A stretch of DNA of 64,000 nt from Niastella populi (GTDB lineage: Bacteria > Bacteroidota > Bacteroidia > Chitinophagales > Chitinophagaceae): positions 29,052-93,051 of the forward strand of contig NZ_LWBP01000194.1 in assembly GCF_002078015.1 (NCBI RefSeq), given 5' to 3'. The position numbers and the translations under genes were made by a program. This document shows positions 17,141 to 25,831 of the stretch, piece after piece. The notes under the pieces were generated by a model. The model was not told the origin of the DNA. It saw nothing but the letters and a program-made list of their open reading frames with translations, and ran no database searches. Every line of letters begins with the position of its first letter. The stretch's first letter is position 1.

Positions 17141-18061
17141 CTATTTCTTTCCGAAGAACTTTGTTTTTTTACTCTTAGCCGGGGCTAACGATCGAACCGC
17201 CGCAGCCGCTTCAATGGCCCTGTCGGCCTCTATTACATCGGCCCCGCTTTTGATGATCTGCACATAGGCTTTGGCGCGCTCTTCTGCCGTAGGCAGTTTA
17301 TCGTAGATGGGCGCGGTAGAGATCATACACATAACACCGCGCTGATGCAGCAGATCGAAAATTTCTTTGTTCTCCGGTTTATCCTGCGGGCCAACATAGG
17401 CCATTATCTGCGCCCAGGGAATACCGGCTTTCTCATATTCTTCCAGGGCCTTTTTCGTTTTTACAAATGCCTCGAACATTACGTCTTTATTATCGTCGTA
17501 ATAGAACTTTGCTTCTTTCGCATTGTGCACGGTGATCATTACCCATGCTTCGGCATGATGTTTTTTGATCAGTTTCGCGGTTATTGAAAGGGGAACATCT
17601 TTTTTATCCAGAATGAGCACCGTTTTTCCTTTGGCCCAAACGATGACTTCTTCGAGGGTGGGAATTTGATAAGGCGTTACATTGCCATTTACATCTTTCA
17701 GCTTCAGCTTTTTTACTTCTTCGAGGGTATAACTGTTCAGTTTACCATGCCCCGTAGTGGTTCTGTCGAGCGTATCGTCGTGCAACAACACCACCACACT
17801 GTCTTTTGTCAACCGCGGATCAATTTCAAAAGTGGCCGGGGTAAACGACAGGGTATTAGCCATTGCCTCGATGCTGTTCTCGGGAGCATTTTTATCCGGT
17901 CCGCCCCGGTGCCCGCTGATCAGCGGCACATCGTTACCGGTGTATTTAAAGTATTGCTGTAATTGCTGCGGGGTGCTGACCTTTAATACATTCAATTTCT
18001 TCGACTGGCCAAATGCCTGCACAGAAGCTATGAGGGAAACAGTTAAAATAAGTTGTTTCAT
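17141..18061 (-). CDS. Secreted glycerophosphodiester phosphodiesterase-family protein
   Basis: A 306-residue GDPD TIM-barrel protein with a Sec signal peptide (1-19, VQAFGQ cleavage region). Catalytic residues are in place: His51-Arg52 in SGHRGG, Glu61-Asn62, Glu79/Asp81 in FEIDPRL and His94-Asp95 in LLHDDTLDR. It should hydrolyse glycerophosphodiesters to glycerol-3-phosphate and an alcohol in the periplasm, a phosphate or lipid-headgroup scavenging role. The C-terminus is Lys-rich (KSKKTKFFGKK). It sits downstream of the polyol-type operon with a 136-nt spacer and may be read separately. Confidence 0.92.
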   Translation of the reverse strand: MKQLILTVSLIASVQAFGQSKKLNVLKVSTPQQLQQYFKYTGNDVPLISGHRGGPDKNAPENSIEAMANTLSFTPATFEIDPRLTKDSVVVLLHDDTLDRTTTGHGKLNSYTLEEVKKLKLKDVNGNVTPYQIPTLEEVIVWAKGKTVLILDKKDVPLSITAKLIKKHHAEAWVMITVHNAKEAKFYYDDNKDVMFEAFVKTKKALEEYEKAGIPWAQIMAYVGPQDKPENKEIFDLLHQRGVMCMISTAPIYDKLPTAEERAKAYVQIIKSGADVIEADRAIEAAAAVRSLAPAKSKKTKFFGKK

Positions 18062-18099
18062 TGTTTTATGAAGGATCTTTGTTTCAATTTTTTCAGCCA

Positions 18100-18197
18100 G
18101 TGGTAAATAGCTGGCGGCTGGCAGGGTTCAAATTCGAGATCCGCGTTCCCGCTTTTTGCATTCCCAGTTCGCTACCTGCTACTCACCACTCGCTCTT
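18100..18197. repeat. GAGTGGTGAGTAGC-type heptamer repeat with TTCAAATTCGAG core
   Basis: In the minus sense, words GAGTGGT, GAGTAGC, AGGTAGC and GAACTGG begin within 8 bases of the phosphatase stop. A core with CTCGAATTTGAA follows, then GCCAGCCGCCAGC as the inverted part. The architecture is the same as the other intergenic arrays. Confidence 0.6.
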
Positions 18198-18794
18198 TTA
18201 GAATTTTGAATTAAGGTGCCGCAGTACAAACGTACCATCGGGCTCCAGTGTGAACATGCTGGCGGTTGCATTCTCCATAAAGAAACGGCGATAATTGCCG
18301 AGGGGCATGCCCAGTTTATGCGAAAGAAACAAACGGTTCACCCCATTATGGGCCGCTACCAGGAAATTACCGGTGCTGTATTGCTTTTGTAACTGCTGAA
18401 AAAAATCATCTACGCGCTGCACGATCTCAGCGCCTGTTTCACCGGTGCCCCCTGCCCTGCTGTTGGCGGGATCATTCATCCAGTTCGTCCACAGTTGTGC
18501 ATTCTCTGCTATGAACTCTTCTTTTGTTTTTCCTTCCCACATACCGAAATCCGCTTCTATAAGACGGTCATCTTTTATGACGGTTGCCCCGCTGGCAATT
18601 TGCGCTGTAGTAAATGCGCGCTGCAGCGGCGAAGAAAAAACACCATCCCATTTTACGGAACCCAATTGCCGGCGCAATAATTCCGCCTGCTTCAATCCTT
18701 TTTCGGTAAGCGGGATATCAGTTCTTCCACAGTACCGGTTGTTATCGGCGTTCCAGGCGGTTTCGCCATGCCTTATCAGATAAATATTAAGCAT
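18198..18794 (-). CDS. Histidine phosphatase (phosphoglycerate mutase-like superfamily)
   Basis: A 198-residue histidine phosphatase. The RHGE motif at 8-11 gives the phospho-acceptor His9. Arg in RTDIPL, Glu in EADFGMWEG (about 80-88) and the second His in AAHNGVNR complete the pocket. Sequence of this type dephosphorylates sugar phosphates or alpha-ribazole phosphate rather than acting as a mutase. It overlaps the start of the upstream FGGY kinase gene's 3' end by 8 bp, so the two are translationally coupled. Having a phosphatase with two kinases in one operon suggests it removes a phosphorylated intermediate or end product. Confidence 0.9.
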   Translation of the reverse strand: MLNIYLIRHGETAWNADNNRYCGRTDIPLTEKGLKQAELLRRQLGSVKWDGVFSSPLQRAFTTAQIASGATVIKDDRLIEADFGMWEGKTKEEFIAENAQLWTNWMNDPANSRAGGTGETGAEIVQRVDDFFQQLQKQYSTGNFLVAAHNGVNRLFLSHKLGMPLGNYRRFFMENATASMFTLEPDGTFVLRHLNSKF

Positions 18795-20244
18795 ATTGTG
18801 TGTTGCTGATATAGCCTTTTGCGGTCAGGATCTCAATGAATTGCTGATAATTGTTTTGATAAATAGCAACGGACGCCTGCCGGGGATACACTTCTTTTTC
18901 AATTTGCGTCAATGCCCTGGCCGCCGCTGTCAATGTCGCAAAATGCGTTTGTGACGCAGCTATGATGGCCGCCCCCACAGCGCCGGTAACGTGTTTCATT
19001 TTATACACCGGCAGTTGCAGCACATTACTTCTGATCTGCAACCACACATCGCTGTTGCTGCCGCCGCCTGCGGTGAACACGGCCGATACGCGTTCGCCCG
19101 ATAATTGTTCAATTACGTCAAACGCATACCGCTCTATATAGGCTACGCCTTCCATATTCGCCGTAAAAAGCTCAGCGGGTGATAAGCCGGCAGGTTGAAA
19201 ACCGGTTGCCTGCGGTGCAATAAAAGGAAAACGTTCACCCTGCTGTTTCAGTGGCCAGGCCAAATGTTTTGTGGGCACCAGCTTCGCGGCCTGCGCCGTC
19301 AACTCGTTCAGGTTGGCGCCAAAATCGCGTGTAACCCAATCGGCACCGGTATTGCTGGCGCCACCGGGCATCCAGTACCCTTCGGGGTGGCGATGACAAT
19401 ACAAACGCCCAAACGGATCGTTGATCTCCTGCGTGGTTACCCCTTTTACTACCAGCGTTGTTCCAATGGTAGTGTTCCAGTCGCCGATCTTTACCGCGCC
19501 CGATGCCACCTGCGCTGCGCAGCCGTCGGTCATACCCGCCACTATCTGAACCGTGCGGGGCAACCCCAATGCTGTTGCCAGTTCGGGCAGAATGGTTGCA
19601 ATGGTGGTGCCGGATGGCTGTACCGTTTGCAGCCAGTTTTGCTGAATGGGTAATTTATTCCAGATATAGGATGGCCACTCCGCTTTCCGCACATCGTAAC
19701 CCGATTTCAGCGCGTTGGTATAATCGGTTACATCGTAGCGGCCGCTTAATTTTCCAATAATGTAATCGGCGGCATGAATGAACCTGCCGATCTGTTCAAC
19801 TTTATTGGGGTAACGATTGATGAACCATAACATTTTGGGCAAACCGCTGCTTGCATTGAAAGCAATATATCCATTGCTGTTTTCCGCCAGCGCTACTTTT
19901 TTGCAATAGTCTGCCTCTTCAGCCGAACGTGGATCGCTGTACATGATGGCGTGATGCAGCGGCCGGTTATTTTTATCGATGGGAATAATAGTGCCCGATG
20001 TTGAGGTAACGGAGATGGCTACAACGTTGGCCGGCTTTATCAGCGGTTTCGCCTGCTTCATTACCTGTTGCAGGCACAACAAACAATCCTGCCACCATTG
20101 TTCAGGCGACTGTTCCCCGCGCGACTGGTTGCTTAAAGGAAATGCCTGTTCTCCACTGCCCAGCACTTCACCAATTGAGTTAATTAATACTGCTCTTGCA
20201 CCTTGTGTTCCTATGTCGATACCTATGAAATATGCAGAATTCAT
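18787..20244 (-). CDS. FGGY-family carbohydrate kinase
   Basis: A 485-residue sugar or polyol kinase of the FGGY (xylulokinase/gluconokinase) family. The N-terminal ATP-phosphate motif is FIGIDIGTQGARAVL (6-20). VVAISVTSTSGTI and MTDGCAAQVASGA lie in the two actin-like lobes, and the C-terminal signature is near FTAGGGSNSDVWLQI (about 390-404) with GAVGAAIIAA. The active-site Asp is expected in NTGADWVTRDF or MTDGC. Substrate is unknown; neighbours point to a polyol or ketose. It lies 17 nt after the LsrK-like kinase and overlaps the phosphatase. Confidence 0.92.
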   Translation of the reverse strand: MNSAYFIGIDIGTQGARAVLINSIGEVLGSGEQAFPLSNQSRGEQSPEQWWQDCLLCLQQVMKQAKPLIKPANVVAISVTSTSGTIIPIDKNNRPLHHAIMYSDPRSAEEADYCKKVALAENSNGYIAFNASSGLPKMLWFINRYPNKVEQIGRFIHAADYIIGKLSGRYDVTDYTNALKSGYDVRKAEWPSYIWNKLPIQQNWLQTVQPSGTTIATILPELATALGLPRTVQIVAGMTDGCAAQVASGAVKIGDWNTTIGTTLVVKGVTTQEINDPFGRLYCHRHPEGYWMPGGASNTGADWVTRDFGANLNELTAQAAKLVPTKHLAWPLKQQGERFPFIAPQATGFQPAGLSPAELFTANMEGVAYIERYAFDVIEQLSGERVSAVFTAGGGSNSDVWLQIRSNVLQLPVYKMKHVTGAVGAAIIAASQTHFATLTAAARALTQIEKEVYPRQASVAIYQNNYQQFIEILTAKGYISNTQYA

Positions 20245-20261
20245 TTGTTTGTTCCTATAAT

Positions 20262-21704
20262 CTAAATGTTCCTAAATAACGCCCTCGTCTTCTTCCATTC
20301 CTTAAACAACCCAGCATAGTACTGCTGTTGCTGCGGGTAGATCACTTCTATCGTATCATCAAATTCAACTGACGCTTTTAATGCTTCGTTGCAGATGAGC
20401 GCGCCGCCGATCACCGAGGCCTGTTCAAAACCTTTACGCACCTGTACTTTTTTGTTCAGCAAACCGGCCAGCAGGCTGCGCAGGGCAACGCTTTGCAAAC
20501 CGCCGCCGCAGGCCCATACATAATCGGGGGCGTTACCGGCCACATCGCATAATATTGTATAGTTTTCGGCAATGGAACAGGCAATATCCAAAATGGTGGC
20601 CCATACGAAGTGACCGCGTGTCAACTGATGCGATACCGGTGCAGGAAAAACAAAACCGCCTTTAATCAACGGTGTTTTTTCATCGGCTACCAGCGATCCC
20701 AGGGAAGCCATACAAAATGCATCTTTGGTAGCTGCCAGCTCCTGTTCTATAACGGAATAATCTTCATTGGGGTAGAAGATCTCCTTCAACCGTTGAAAGT
20801 TCAAACCGGTAACACCGGCGTTGGCTTCAAACACCAGGCGGCCCGGTACGATATCGCGGCTCGTCCAGGTACGCTGCTGTGCATCGAGCAGGTAGGTATC
20901 AACCAGTTTTAAGATCGGCGTGGTTGTTCCCGATACGATCACAATATCTTCCACCGCGGGCTGCGTACTTCTGATAGCGAGCTGCGTATCGCCGCCGCCA
21001 ACAACCACAACGGCGTCTTTTGAAATATTGAATGAATCGGCGATGCCTGGCAAGATGGCGCCCAGTATCGTTCCTGAGTTTTTTAGTTCAGGCAGCAGGG
21101 AGCGATCGAGGCTGAACAGGTCGCAGAGATCATTGCTCCACTGGCGGTGCTCAACATCGTACAGCAATGTTTCGGAAGCCTGCGAGTGTTCATATTTTAC
21201 AACACCGCTCAGTTTGAATTCAACCCAATCGCTGATGCTTACAAAACTTACACAGTTCTGCCAAACCTCTTTCCAGCGTTTTTTTATACCGAGTAATTTG
21301 AAAGCGGAGAATAATGAAGTAGGATACCGGCCGGTGCGTTTGTATACGATGGTTTTATCGGGCAGCACATTTTCCCACTCGCGGCCGCGGTGATCGATAT
21401 TGGGTAGTCCCACCAGCGATTCGCCGTTCTTACCCAATAATACAATCCCTTCGCGCTGGCTGGTGGCGGTCAATGCGCGCACCGTTATGCCGGGCAGGGC
21501 TTTGATCACTTCATTCGCCAGTGCCGTTACCTGCTTCCATAAAGCATCGGCATCGAAATACAACGCGTCGGGGTATTTTTCATCACGGATATATTGAATG
21601 TCTTCCCGGGCAACACCCAGCACGGCGCCATTGGCGCCTGTTGCCGCAACGCGTACATTGCCGGTACCGATATCAATGATTATATATGCTTCTTTTGCAG
21701 TCAT
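20262..21704 (-). CDS. FGGY-family kinase, autoinducer-2 kinase (LsrK)-like subgroup
   Basis: A 480-residue FGGY kinase from a different subgroup than its neighbour. IIIDIGTGNVRVAA, TATSQREGIVLLGKNG and VVVVGGGDTQLAIRS closely follow the pattern of LsrK, which phosphorylates the open form of autoinducer-2. The C-terminal CGGGLQSVALRSLLAGLL is the second FGGY signature. No other lsr genes (transporter LsrACDB, LsrF/G) are present, so AI-2 is not supported and a linear C4-C5 compound is more likely. It is spaced 6 nt from the hydroxyacid dehydrogenase gene. Confidence 0.88.
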   Translation of the reverse strand: MTAKEAYIIIDIGTGNVRVAATGANGAVLGVAREDIQYIRDEKYPDALYFDADALWKQVTALANEVIKALPGITVRALTATSQREGIVLLGKNGESLVGLPNIDHRGREWENVLPDKTIVYKRTGRYPTSLFSAFKLLGIKKRWKEVWQNCVSFVSISDWVEFKLSGVVKYEHSQASETLLYDVEHRQWSNDLCDLFSLDRSLLPELKNSGTILGAILPGIADSFNISKDAVVVVGGGDTQLAIRSTQPAVEDIVIVSGTTTPILKLVDTYLLDAQQRTWTSRDIVPGRLVFEANAGVTGLNFQRLKEIFYPNEDYSVIEQELAATKDAFCMASLGSLVADEKTPLIKGGFVFPAPVSHQLTRGHFVWATILDIACSIAENYTILCDVAGNAPDYVWACGGGLQSVALRSLLAGLLNKKVQVRKGFEQASVIGGALICNEALKASVEFDDTIEVIYPQQQQYYAGLFKEWKKTRALFRNI

Positions 21705-21710
21705 GATATG

Positions 21711-22712
21711 CTAGATCTGTACAGTGAGTAATTCTTTATTGGCCAGCCTGGCGCCGGTCTTTTTATTATTTATGTACCAGTCGACCAGCGTTTTATTTAA
21801 GATGGTCACATGATGGTCTTCCACCTCAAAGGTTGCGCCTGCAATATGCGGCGTTGCCAGCACATTGGGAAGGTCGATGATGCGGTAATCAATTTCATCG
21901 GGTGGTTCATGATCGAATACATCCAATATCGCGCCGCGAATTTTTTCTTCTTCCAGTACCCGCAACAGGTCTTCACGTTTAACGACAACGGCACGGGCGG
22001 TATTTACAAAAATGGCGTCGGGTTTCATTTTCGACAACAATGAATAATCGATCAGTCCTTTTGTTTGTTCCGTTACCGGCAGATGGATGGAAACGATATC
22101 GCTGGTTGCAAACACTTCTTCCAGTGAAACCGACCGGTAATTGCTGTCATGATCAGTTACATACGGATCATAGAACCGGATGGCGCAGGGGTAACATTGC
22201 AGCATGCCGGCAATAAGCTGACCGATTGCGCCGAAACCAACCATGCCTACCGTTTTACCGGCCAGTTCGGTTCCCTTGAACTGAAGATAAGAAGTATGTG
22301 CGCCAGCCGCCCAGTTGCGGCCTTTCAGCCATTCAACACCGGCAAGGGTATTGCGCATAAAAGTGATCACATTGGCAACAAACATTTCGGCAACCGCCTG
22401 TGCATTGCGCGCCGGGGTATAAAAAACGGGAATCCCATGTTTAGTGGCTGTTTCAATGGCAACATTCGAAGGGGTTCCCCGGCATACACCGATAAACTGT
22501 AAATGCGGATTGGCATCGATCACTTCGGCTGTTACATGATCGTGCTCGGTTATCAATGCGGTGGCCGCTGTAGTTTGTAATAGCGCCGTTAATTCATCGG
22601 CATAATAAGCACGGCCATGCGGCTTCCAGGGCCTGTAAATTACCTCGCCAAAATGTTCCTGCAATGTTATTAACCCGTTATCATTGTACGGCGCCGTCAC
22701 AAGGATCTTCAT
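21711..22712 (-). CDS. D-isomer-specific 2-hydroxyacid dehydrogenase
   Basis: A 333-residue NAD-dependent oxidoreductase of the phosphoglycerate/erythronate-phosphate dehydrogenase family. The Rossmann motif VGMVGFGAIGQ starts near residue 174. Catalytic Arg is in VNTARAVVV, Glu in DVFDHEPP and His in ATPHIAGAT, giving the full triad. It should interconvert a 2-hydroxyacid and a 2-oxoacid. The N-terminal half is typical, without an ACT regulatory domain, so serine biosynthesis is unlikely. It precedes the two kinases in the operon. Confidence 0.92.
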   Translation of the reverse strand: MKILVTAPYNDNGLITLQEHFGEVIYRPWKPHGRAYYADELTALLQTTAATALITEHDHVTAEVIDANPHLQFIGVCRGTPSNVAIETATKHGIPVFYTPARNAQAVAEMFVANVITFMRNTLAGVEWLKGRNWAAGAHTSYLQFKGTELAGKTVGMVGFGAIGQLIAGMLQCYPCAIRFYDPYVTDHDSNYRSVSLEEVFATSDIVSIHLPVTEQTKGLIDYSLLSKMKPDAIFVNTARAVVVKREDLLRVLEEEKIRGAILDVFDHEPPDEIDYRIIDLPNVLATPHIAGATFEVEDHHVTILNKTLVDWYINNKKTGARLANKELLTVQI

Positions 22713-22767
22713 AATTAATATACTTTTAATTTTTATTTTTCTATTTAGTTAGGTCGTTGTGGACCGT

Positions 22768-22904
22768 GAAACGGCAAACGTGAAACGTGAAAGGGTTCGC
22801 GAAATTTGGGAATTATTTACAACCTTACGCCGCCCGAAATTCGAGCCGCTTGCCGACGTAGGCCGCGCTGAGGTTTGCCGTTTCACGTCTGCCGTTTCAC
22901 GCCA
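22768..22904. repeat. GTGAAACGGCAAAC-type inverted repeat between permease and dehydrogenase genes
   Basis: Heptamer words GTGAAAC and GGCAAAC at 22768-22795 are mirrored by GTTTGCCGTTTCAC words ending 2 bases from the permease stop. The core between them includes CCGAAATTCG (22834-22843). The arms are long enough to form a stable hairpin inside the operon transcript. Similar words (GTGAAAC, GAGAAAC) stand at 53826-53846. Confidence 0.8.
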
Positions 22905-24203
22905 TTAATTCTCCAGCTTCAATTCCACCGGACGCATCTCTTCTTCTTTCACATGATGTAAGGTTTTCGCATTATCGGGCAGCGTAATGAACCTTGTAAG
23001 CACTGCGCTTATAAAATACAGGATGGCAAGGATCCAGATGATGCCTTCATTGCCAACCGCGCTATAGAACAAACCAACCAGCGCCGGCCCTACAAATACC
23101 GGCAATCCCGCTCCAAGGTTCAGGATCGCAATGGCAGCGCCTTTGTCTTTTTTCACAAGCGATGGCACCAGGGCCGATAAAGGCACATAACCGGCCAGGC
23201 AGGCGCCCCATAATACACCGGCCGTTAATACCACTGCAAAATTACCGGGCGCAGCCTGTGGCACATAGTATAACAGCAGCGTGGTGATGGCGCAACCGAT
23301 GCCGCCAAACCACATAATGGTATTGCGCCAGCCAAGACGATCGCCCACAAACCCGAAAATGAGATTGAAAATGATATTGCTGGTAAAGATGGTGCCCCAG
23401 ATCTTGAGCCAGGTTGTAGTATCGAAACCGTGTTTTTCCATATACATGGGCAGAAAGACGGGAAATGCAAACTGTGCGGTGGTATTGATGATACGAACAA
23501 TACCACCAAGCAGCACTTTCGGTTCTTCTTTCACGATGGTGAGCCCCTTCATCAATTCGCGGGCCTTGCCGTTCGCTTCATTTCCGGATGTATTTGGTTT
23601 GAAGGCCGCCCTGTTCAGCACCAGCGCAAAGAAAGCGCCTATACAAACCCAGAATATAGAGCTCCATAACGTATTGATGTACCCCAGGCTGTCGATAGCC
23701 CAACTGGAATAGAAAGCGCCCAACACATTTAACCCACCCGTAAACACAAACCAGAACCAGCCAACGGCGCGGCCCAGTTTTTCCTTCGGGCTTTGATAGG
23801 CGATCCATACCATAAATGAATAAGCGAATAATGGATAACCAAATCCGCGCAATGCATAGGTTACGATCATAACAGGGAAGTTCAGGTCAACCAGGCCATA
23901 ACCAACAAACCCGCAGGTACCGGCAAGGTATAATAACAAACCGGCCAGCATGGTCTTCTTCGGCCCGAACCCTTCTGCCAGCACACCCGAGAACCAGGCG
24001 GAAACGGCAACGGTGATGCCATAAGCGGTGAACAGCGAAGCATTTTGTTCAATGCTCATGCCACGGCCTTTCAGGTAAGGGCTTAACCAGCCTGTTTCCA
24101 TTCCATCGCCCATCATAAATATGAGAATGCCCGCATAGCCCCACAGGAGTGACATGGGAATGCCGGTTTTATCGGCGAATGAGTTTTTGTTGGCAGCAAT
24201 CAT
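22905..24203 (-). CDS. MFS transporter, polyol permease family (RbtT/DalT-like)
   Basis: A 432-residue inner-membrane transporter with about 12 helices. Several segments (LLWGYAGILIFMMGDGMETG, ALRGFGYPLFAYSFMVWIAY, GWFWFVFTGGLNVLGAFYSS) are strikingly like the ribitol and D-arabinitol permeases RbtT and DalT of Klebsiella, as I recall those sequences. Proton-linked uptake of a pentitol or related polyol is therefore the best guess for this operon. It is the first gene of the cluster and is divergent from the DeoR gene, with 810 nt between. The long loop in the middle (about 205-225) is normal for MFS proteins. Confidence 0.9.
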   Translation of the reverse strand: MIAANKNSFADKTGIPMSLLWGYAGILIFMMGDGMETGWLSPYLKGRGMSIEQNASLFTAYGITVAVSAWFSGVLAEGFGPKKTMLAGLLLYLAGTCGFVGYGLVDLNFPVMIVTYALRGFGYPLFAYSFMVWIAYQSPKEKLGRAVGWFWFVFTGGLNVLGAFYSSWAIDSLGYINTLWSSIFWVCIGAFFALVLNRAAFKPNTSGNEANGKARELMKGLTIVKEEPKVLLGGIVRIINTTAQFAFPVFLPMYMEKHGFDTTTWLKIWGTIFTSNIIFNLIFGFVGDRLGWRNTIMWFGGIGCAITTLLLYYVPQAAPGNFAVVLTAGVLWGACLAGYVPLSALVPSLVKKDKGAAIAILNLGAGLPVFVGPALVGLFYSAVGNEGIIWILAILYFISAVLTRFITLPDNAKTLHHVKEEEMRPVELKLEN

Positions 24204-24214
24204 CGGAGTTAGTT

Positions 24215-24330
24215 TATTGTTTTTGGTTTATGGTTTATGGTTCTTATGTTCGAAACTCGAAACTAAATGGCAGGCTCGCTTCTTTTGGTTTATGGTTTAT
24301 TGTTTTTTGTTTATTGTTCTTTTTATGCGA
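24215..24330. repeat. TTTATGGTTTATGG word repeats with TTCGAAACTCG core
   Basis: TTTATGG and TTTTTGG/TTATTG words flank a core containing TTCGAAACTCG (24249-24259). The tract lies just upstream of the permease start. The same word family (as AACCATAAAC) occurs at 27140-27165 and 63945-63978. Confidence 0.65.
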
Positions 24331-24353
24331 AGCTTCCGACTGTATTCTAAATT

Positions 24354-24600
24354 CATTTCGGCTTGAAGCTTTCGGCTTTCACCTGTATTCACTTGCAGCT
24401 TACAGCTTGAAGCTTGCAGCTGTTTTCTGTATTCACTTGCAGCTTACAGCTTGAAGCTTGTAGCTGTATTCTGTATTCACTTTCGGCTTGAAGCTTTCGG
24501 CTTTCACCTGTATTTGCTTGCAGCTTACAGCTTACAGCTTGAAGCTGTTTTCTGTATTCACTTGCAGCTTACAGCTTGAAGCTTACAGCTGTTTTCATGT
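24354..24600. repeat. Higher-order repeat of CTTGCAG heptamers (44/37-nt units)
   Basis: Six units start at 24354, 24391, 24435, 24479, 24516 and 24560, so the spacings are 37, 44, 44, 37 and 44. The 44-nt unit is four heptamers (CTTGCAG, CTTACAG, CTTGAAG, CTTGCAG) plus a linker CTGTTTTCTGTATTCA. The 37-nt unit uses CTTTCGG words. All spacings differ by exactly one heptamer. It sits between the divergent permease and DeoR genes. Confidence 0.9.
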
Positions 24601-24879
24601 GTCAAATCGCTTTAAATTTGTTTAATATGCTAAAATCAACCCGCGATTATTAGTTATTGACAGCCGTTACAGGAAAAAAGTACCAGACATCCTTATAAAA
24701 AGTTGCATGAAGGATGCTATTCAGCCTTGGAACGAGGTACAACCTGGCACTAAAGTAAAGAAAATTCACACCAATTAAACAAAATTAAATACAAATTAAT
24801 ACTTTTAAACCTAAAATTAAACCTCTTTAAGCATACAAACGATTACCGGAATATTATTTCTGGTTAAAAATTTAAACCA

Positions 24880-24913
24880 TTTGTAAGCTTTTTACAGAAA
24901 ACAAATAGCTTTG
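24880..24913 (+). promoter_or_regulatory. TTTG / TAGCTTTG promoter for the DeoR gene
   Basis: A TTTG -33 box (24880-24883) and a TAGCTTTG -7 box (24906-24913), 22 nt apart, match the Bacteroidota consensus. Transcription would start near 24918, about 95 nt before the ATG. An operator-like ACAAACGATTAC (about 24836) lies just upstream. DeoR autoregulation and control of the divergent permease from this region are plausible. Confidence 0.6.
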
Positions 24914-25013
24914 TATACCAATTTCTGGATTTCGGAATTGCGGGATTTTGAGCTTTCAAGATGAGCTGCAACTGGTTAAAACCCGAAATCGCGAAATCAC
25001 TAAATCAGCACCA

Positions 25014-25778
25014 ATGACCATAACAGACCGCCATCAACTCATCATTCAGAAATTACAGGAAAACGGACGGGTAGACATTCAGGAGCTCAGTGAAGAACTG
25101 CAGGTTTCGGGCGTTACCATTCGTAAGGACCTGAAACTGCTTGAAGAAAAGAACCTGTTGTTCCGCACCAAGGGCGGCGGTTCTATCAATAACCCATATG
25201 CGGCGGAACGGCCTATCAATGAGAAGGAGTTTATCAATTCCGATCAGAAAAAGAAGATCGCAAAGGCAGCGCTTAACCTGTTGGGCAATAACGACAGCAT
25301 CATCATTGGTTCGGGCACTACTGTTTTTGAACTGGCGCAGGCCCTGTACCCACCCAAACATTTAACCGTAATAACACCGGCATTACGTGTTGCACTTGAA
25401 TTGTGCAACCGGCCCAATGTTGACATACTGCAAATAGGCGGGTTGATCCATCACAGCTCGGCATCTGCCGCCGGCGCTTTTGGTGAAAGACTGCTGGAAG
25501 ATATTTCGTGCGGGCTCCTGTTCATGGGCGTTGATGGCATTGAGCCGGAATTCGGATTAAGCATAACCAATCTGGCAGAAGCAAGCCTCGATAAAAAAAT
25601 GATCTCCGTAGCCCAACAGGTGGTTGTAATGGCCGACAGCACCAAGTTTGGCCGCCGGGGTATTGGCCGCATCTGCGGTCTCGACCAGGTCGATTACATC
25701 ATTACCGATTCCGGCGCACCCGCAGAAAGCATCAGGCAACTGGAAGAGAAAGGTGTAAAAACCATTATTGCGGAATAG
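25014..25778 (+). CDS. DeoR/GlpR-family transcriptional regulator
   Basis: A 254-residue repressor. The N-terminal winged helix (about 5-57) contains RHQLIIQKLQENGRVDIQEL and VSGVTIRKDLKLLEEKNLL, the DeoR recognition helix. The C-terminal sugar-phosphate isomerase-like sensor domain has NDSIIIGSGTTVFELA (about 94-109), FMGVDGI and VVMADSTKFGR. Such proteins bind a phosphorylated sugar or polyol and then release DNA. The ATG at 25014 is used; the open frame extends upstream to a TTG at 24948, but those residues lack family similarity. It is divergent from the permease-kinase operon and is its likely regulator. Confidence 0.93.
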   Translation: MTITDRHQLIIQKLQENGRVDIQELSEELQVSGVTIRKDLKLLEEKNLLFRTKGGGSINNPYAAERPINEKEFINSDQKKKIAKAALNLLGNNDSIIIGSGTTVFELAQALYPPKHLTVITPALRVALELCNRPNVDILQIGGLIHHSSASAAGAFGERLLEDISCGLLFMGVDGIEPEFGLSITNLAEASLDKKMISVAQQVVVMADSTKFGRRGIGRICGLDQVDYIITDSGAPAESIRQLEEKGVKTIIAE

Positions 25779-25814
25779 TTCACAGTTCTCAGTTCACAGT
25801 TCTCAGTTCACAGT
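25776..25814. repeat. AGTTCACAGTTCTC repeat starting at the DeoR stop codon
   Basis: Two and a half copies of the 14-nt AGTTCACAGTTCTC begin with the TAG stop itself. The word is a pair of heptamers, AGTTCAC and AGTTCTC. The same words begin at the TAG stop of the lipoprotein gene ending at 52048. Confidence 0.8.
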
Positions 25815-25831
25815 CCATGCATGAACCGGGC

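Noticed and set aside
16988..17188. Open frame translating as repeated FSCSVVQL residues
   Set aside because: It is the (TTGTTCAG)n octamer array read in one frame (24 nt gives 8 codons); no promoter or homologous protein is expected.
20262..21704. Autoinducer-2 (lsr) uptake system
   Set aside because: The kinase resembles LsrK, but LsrACDB, LsrF, LsrG and LsrR are absent and the transporter is of the polyol type.
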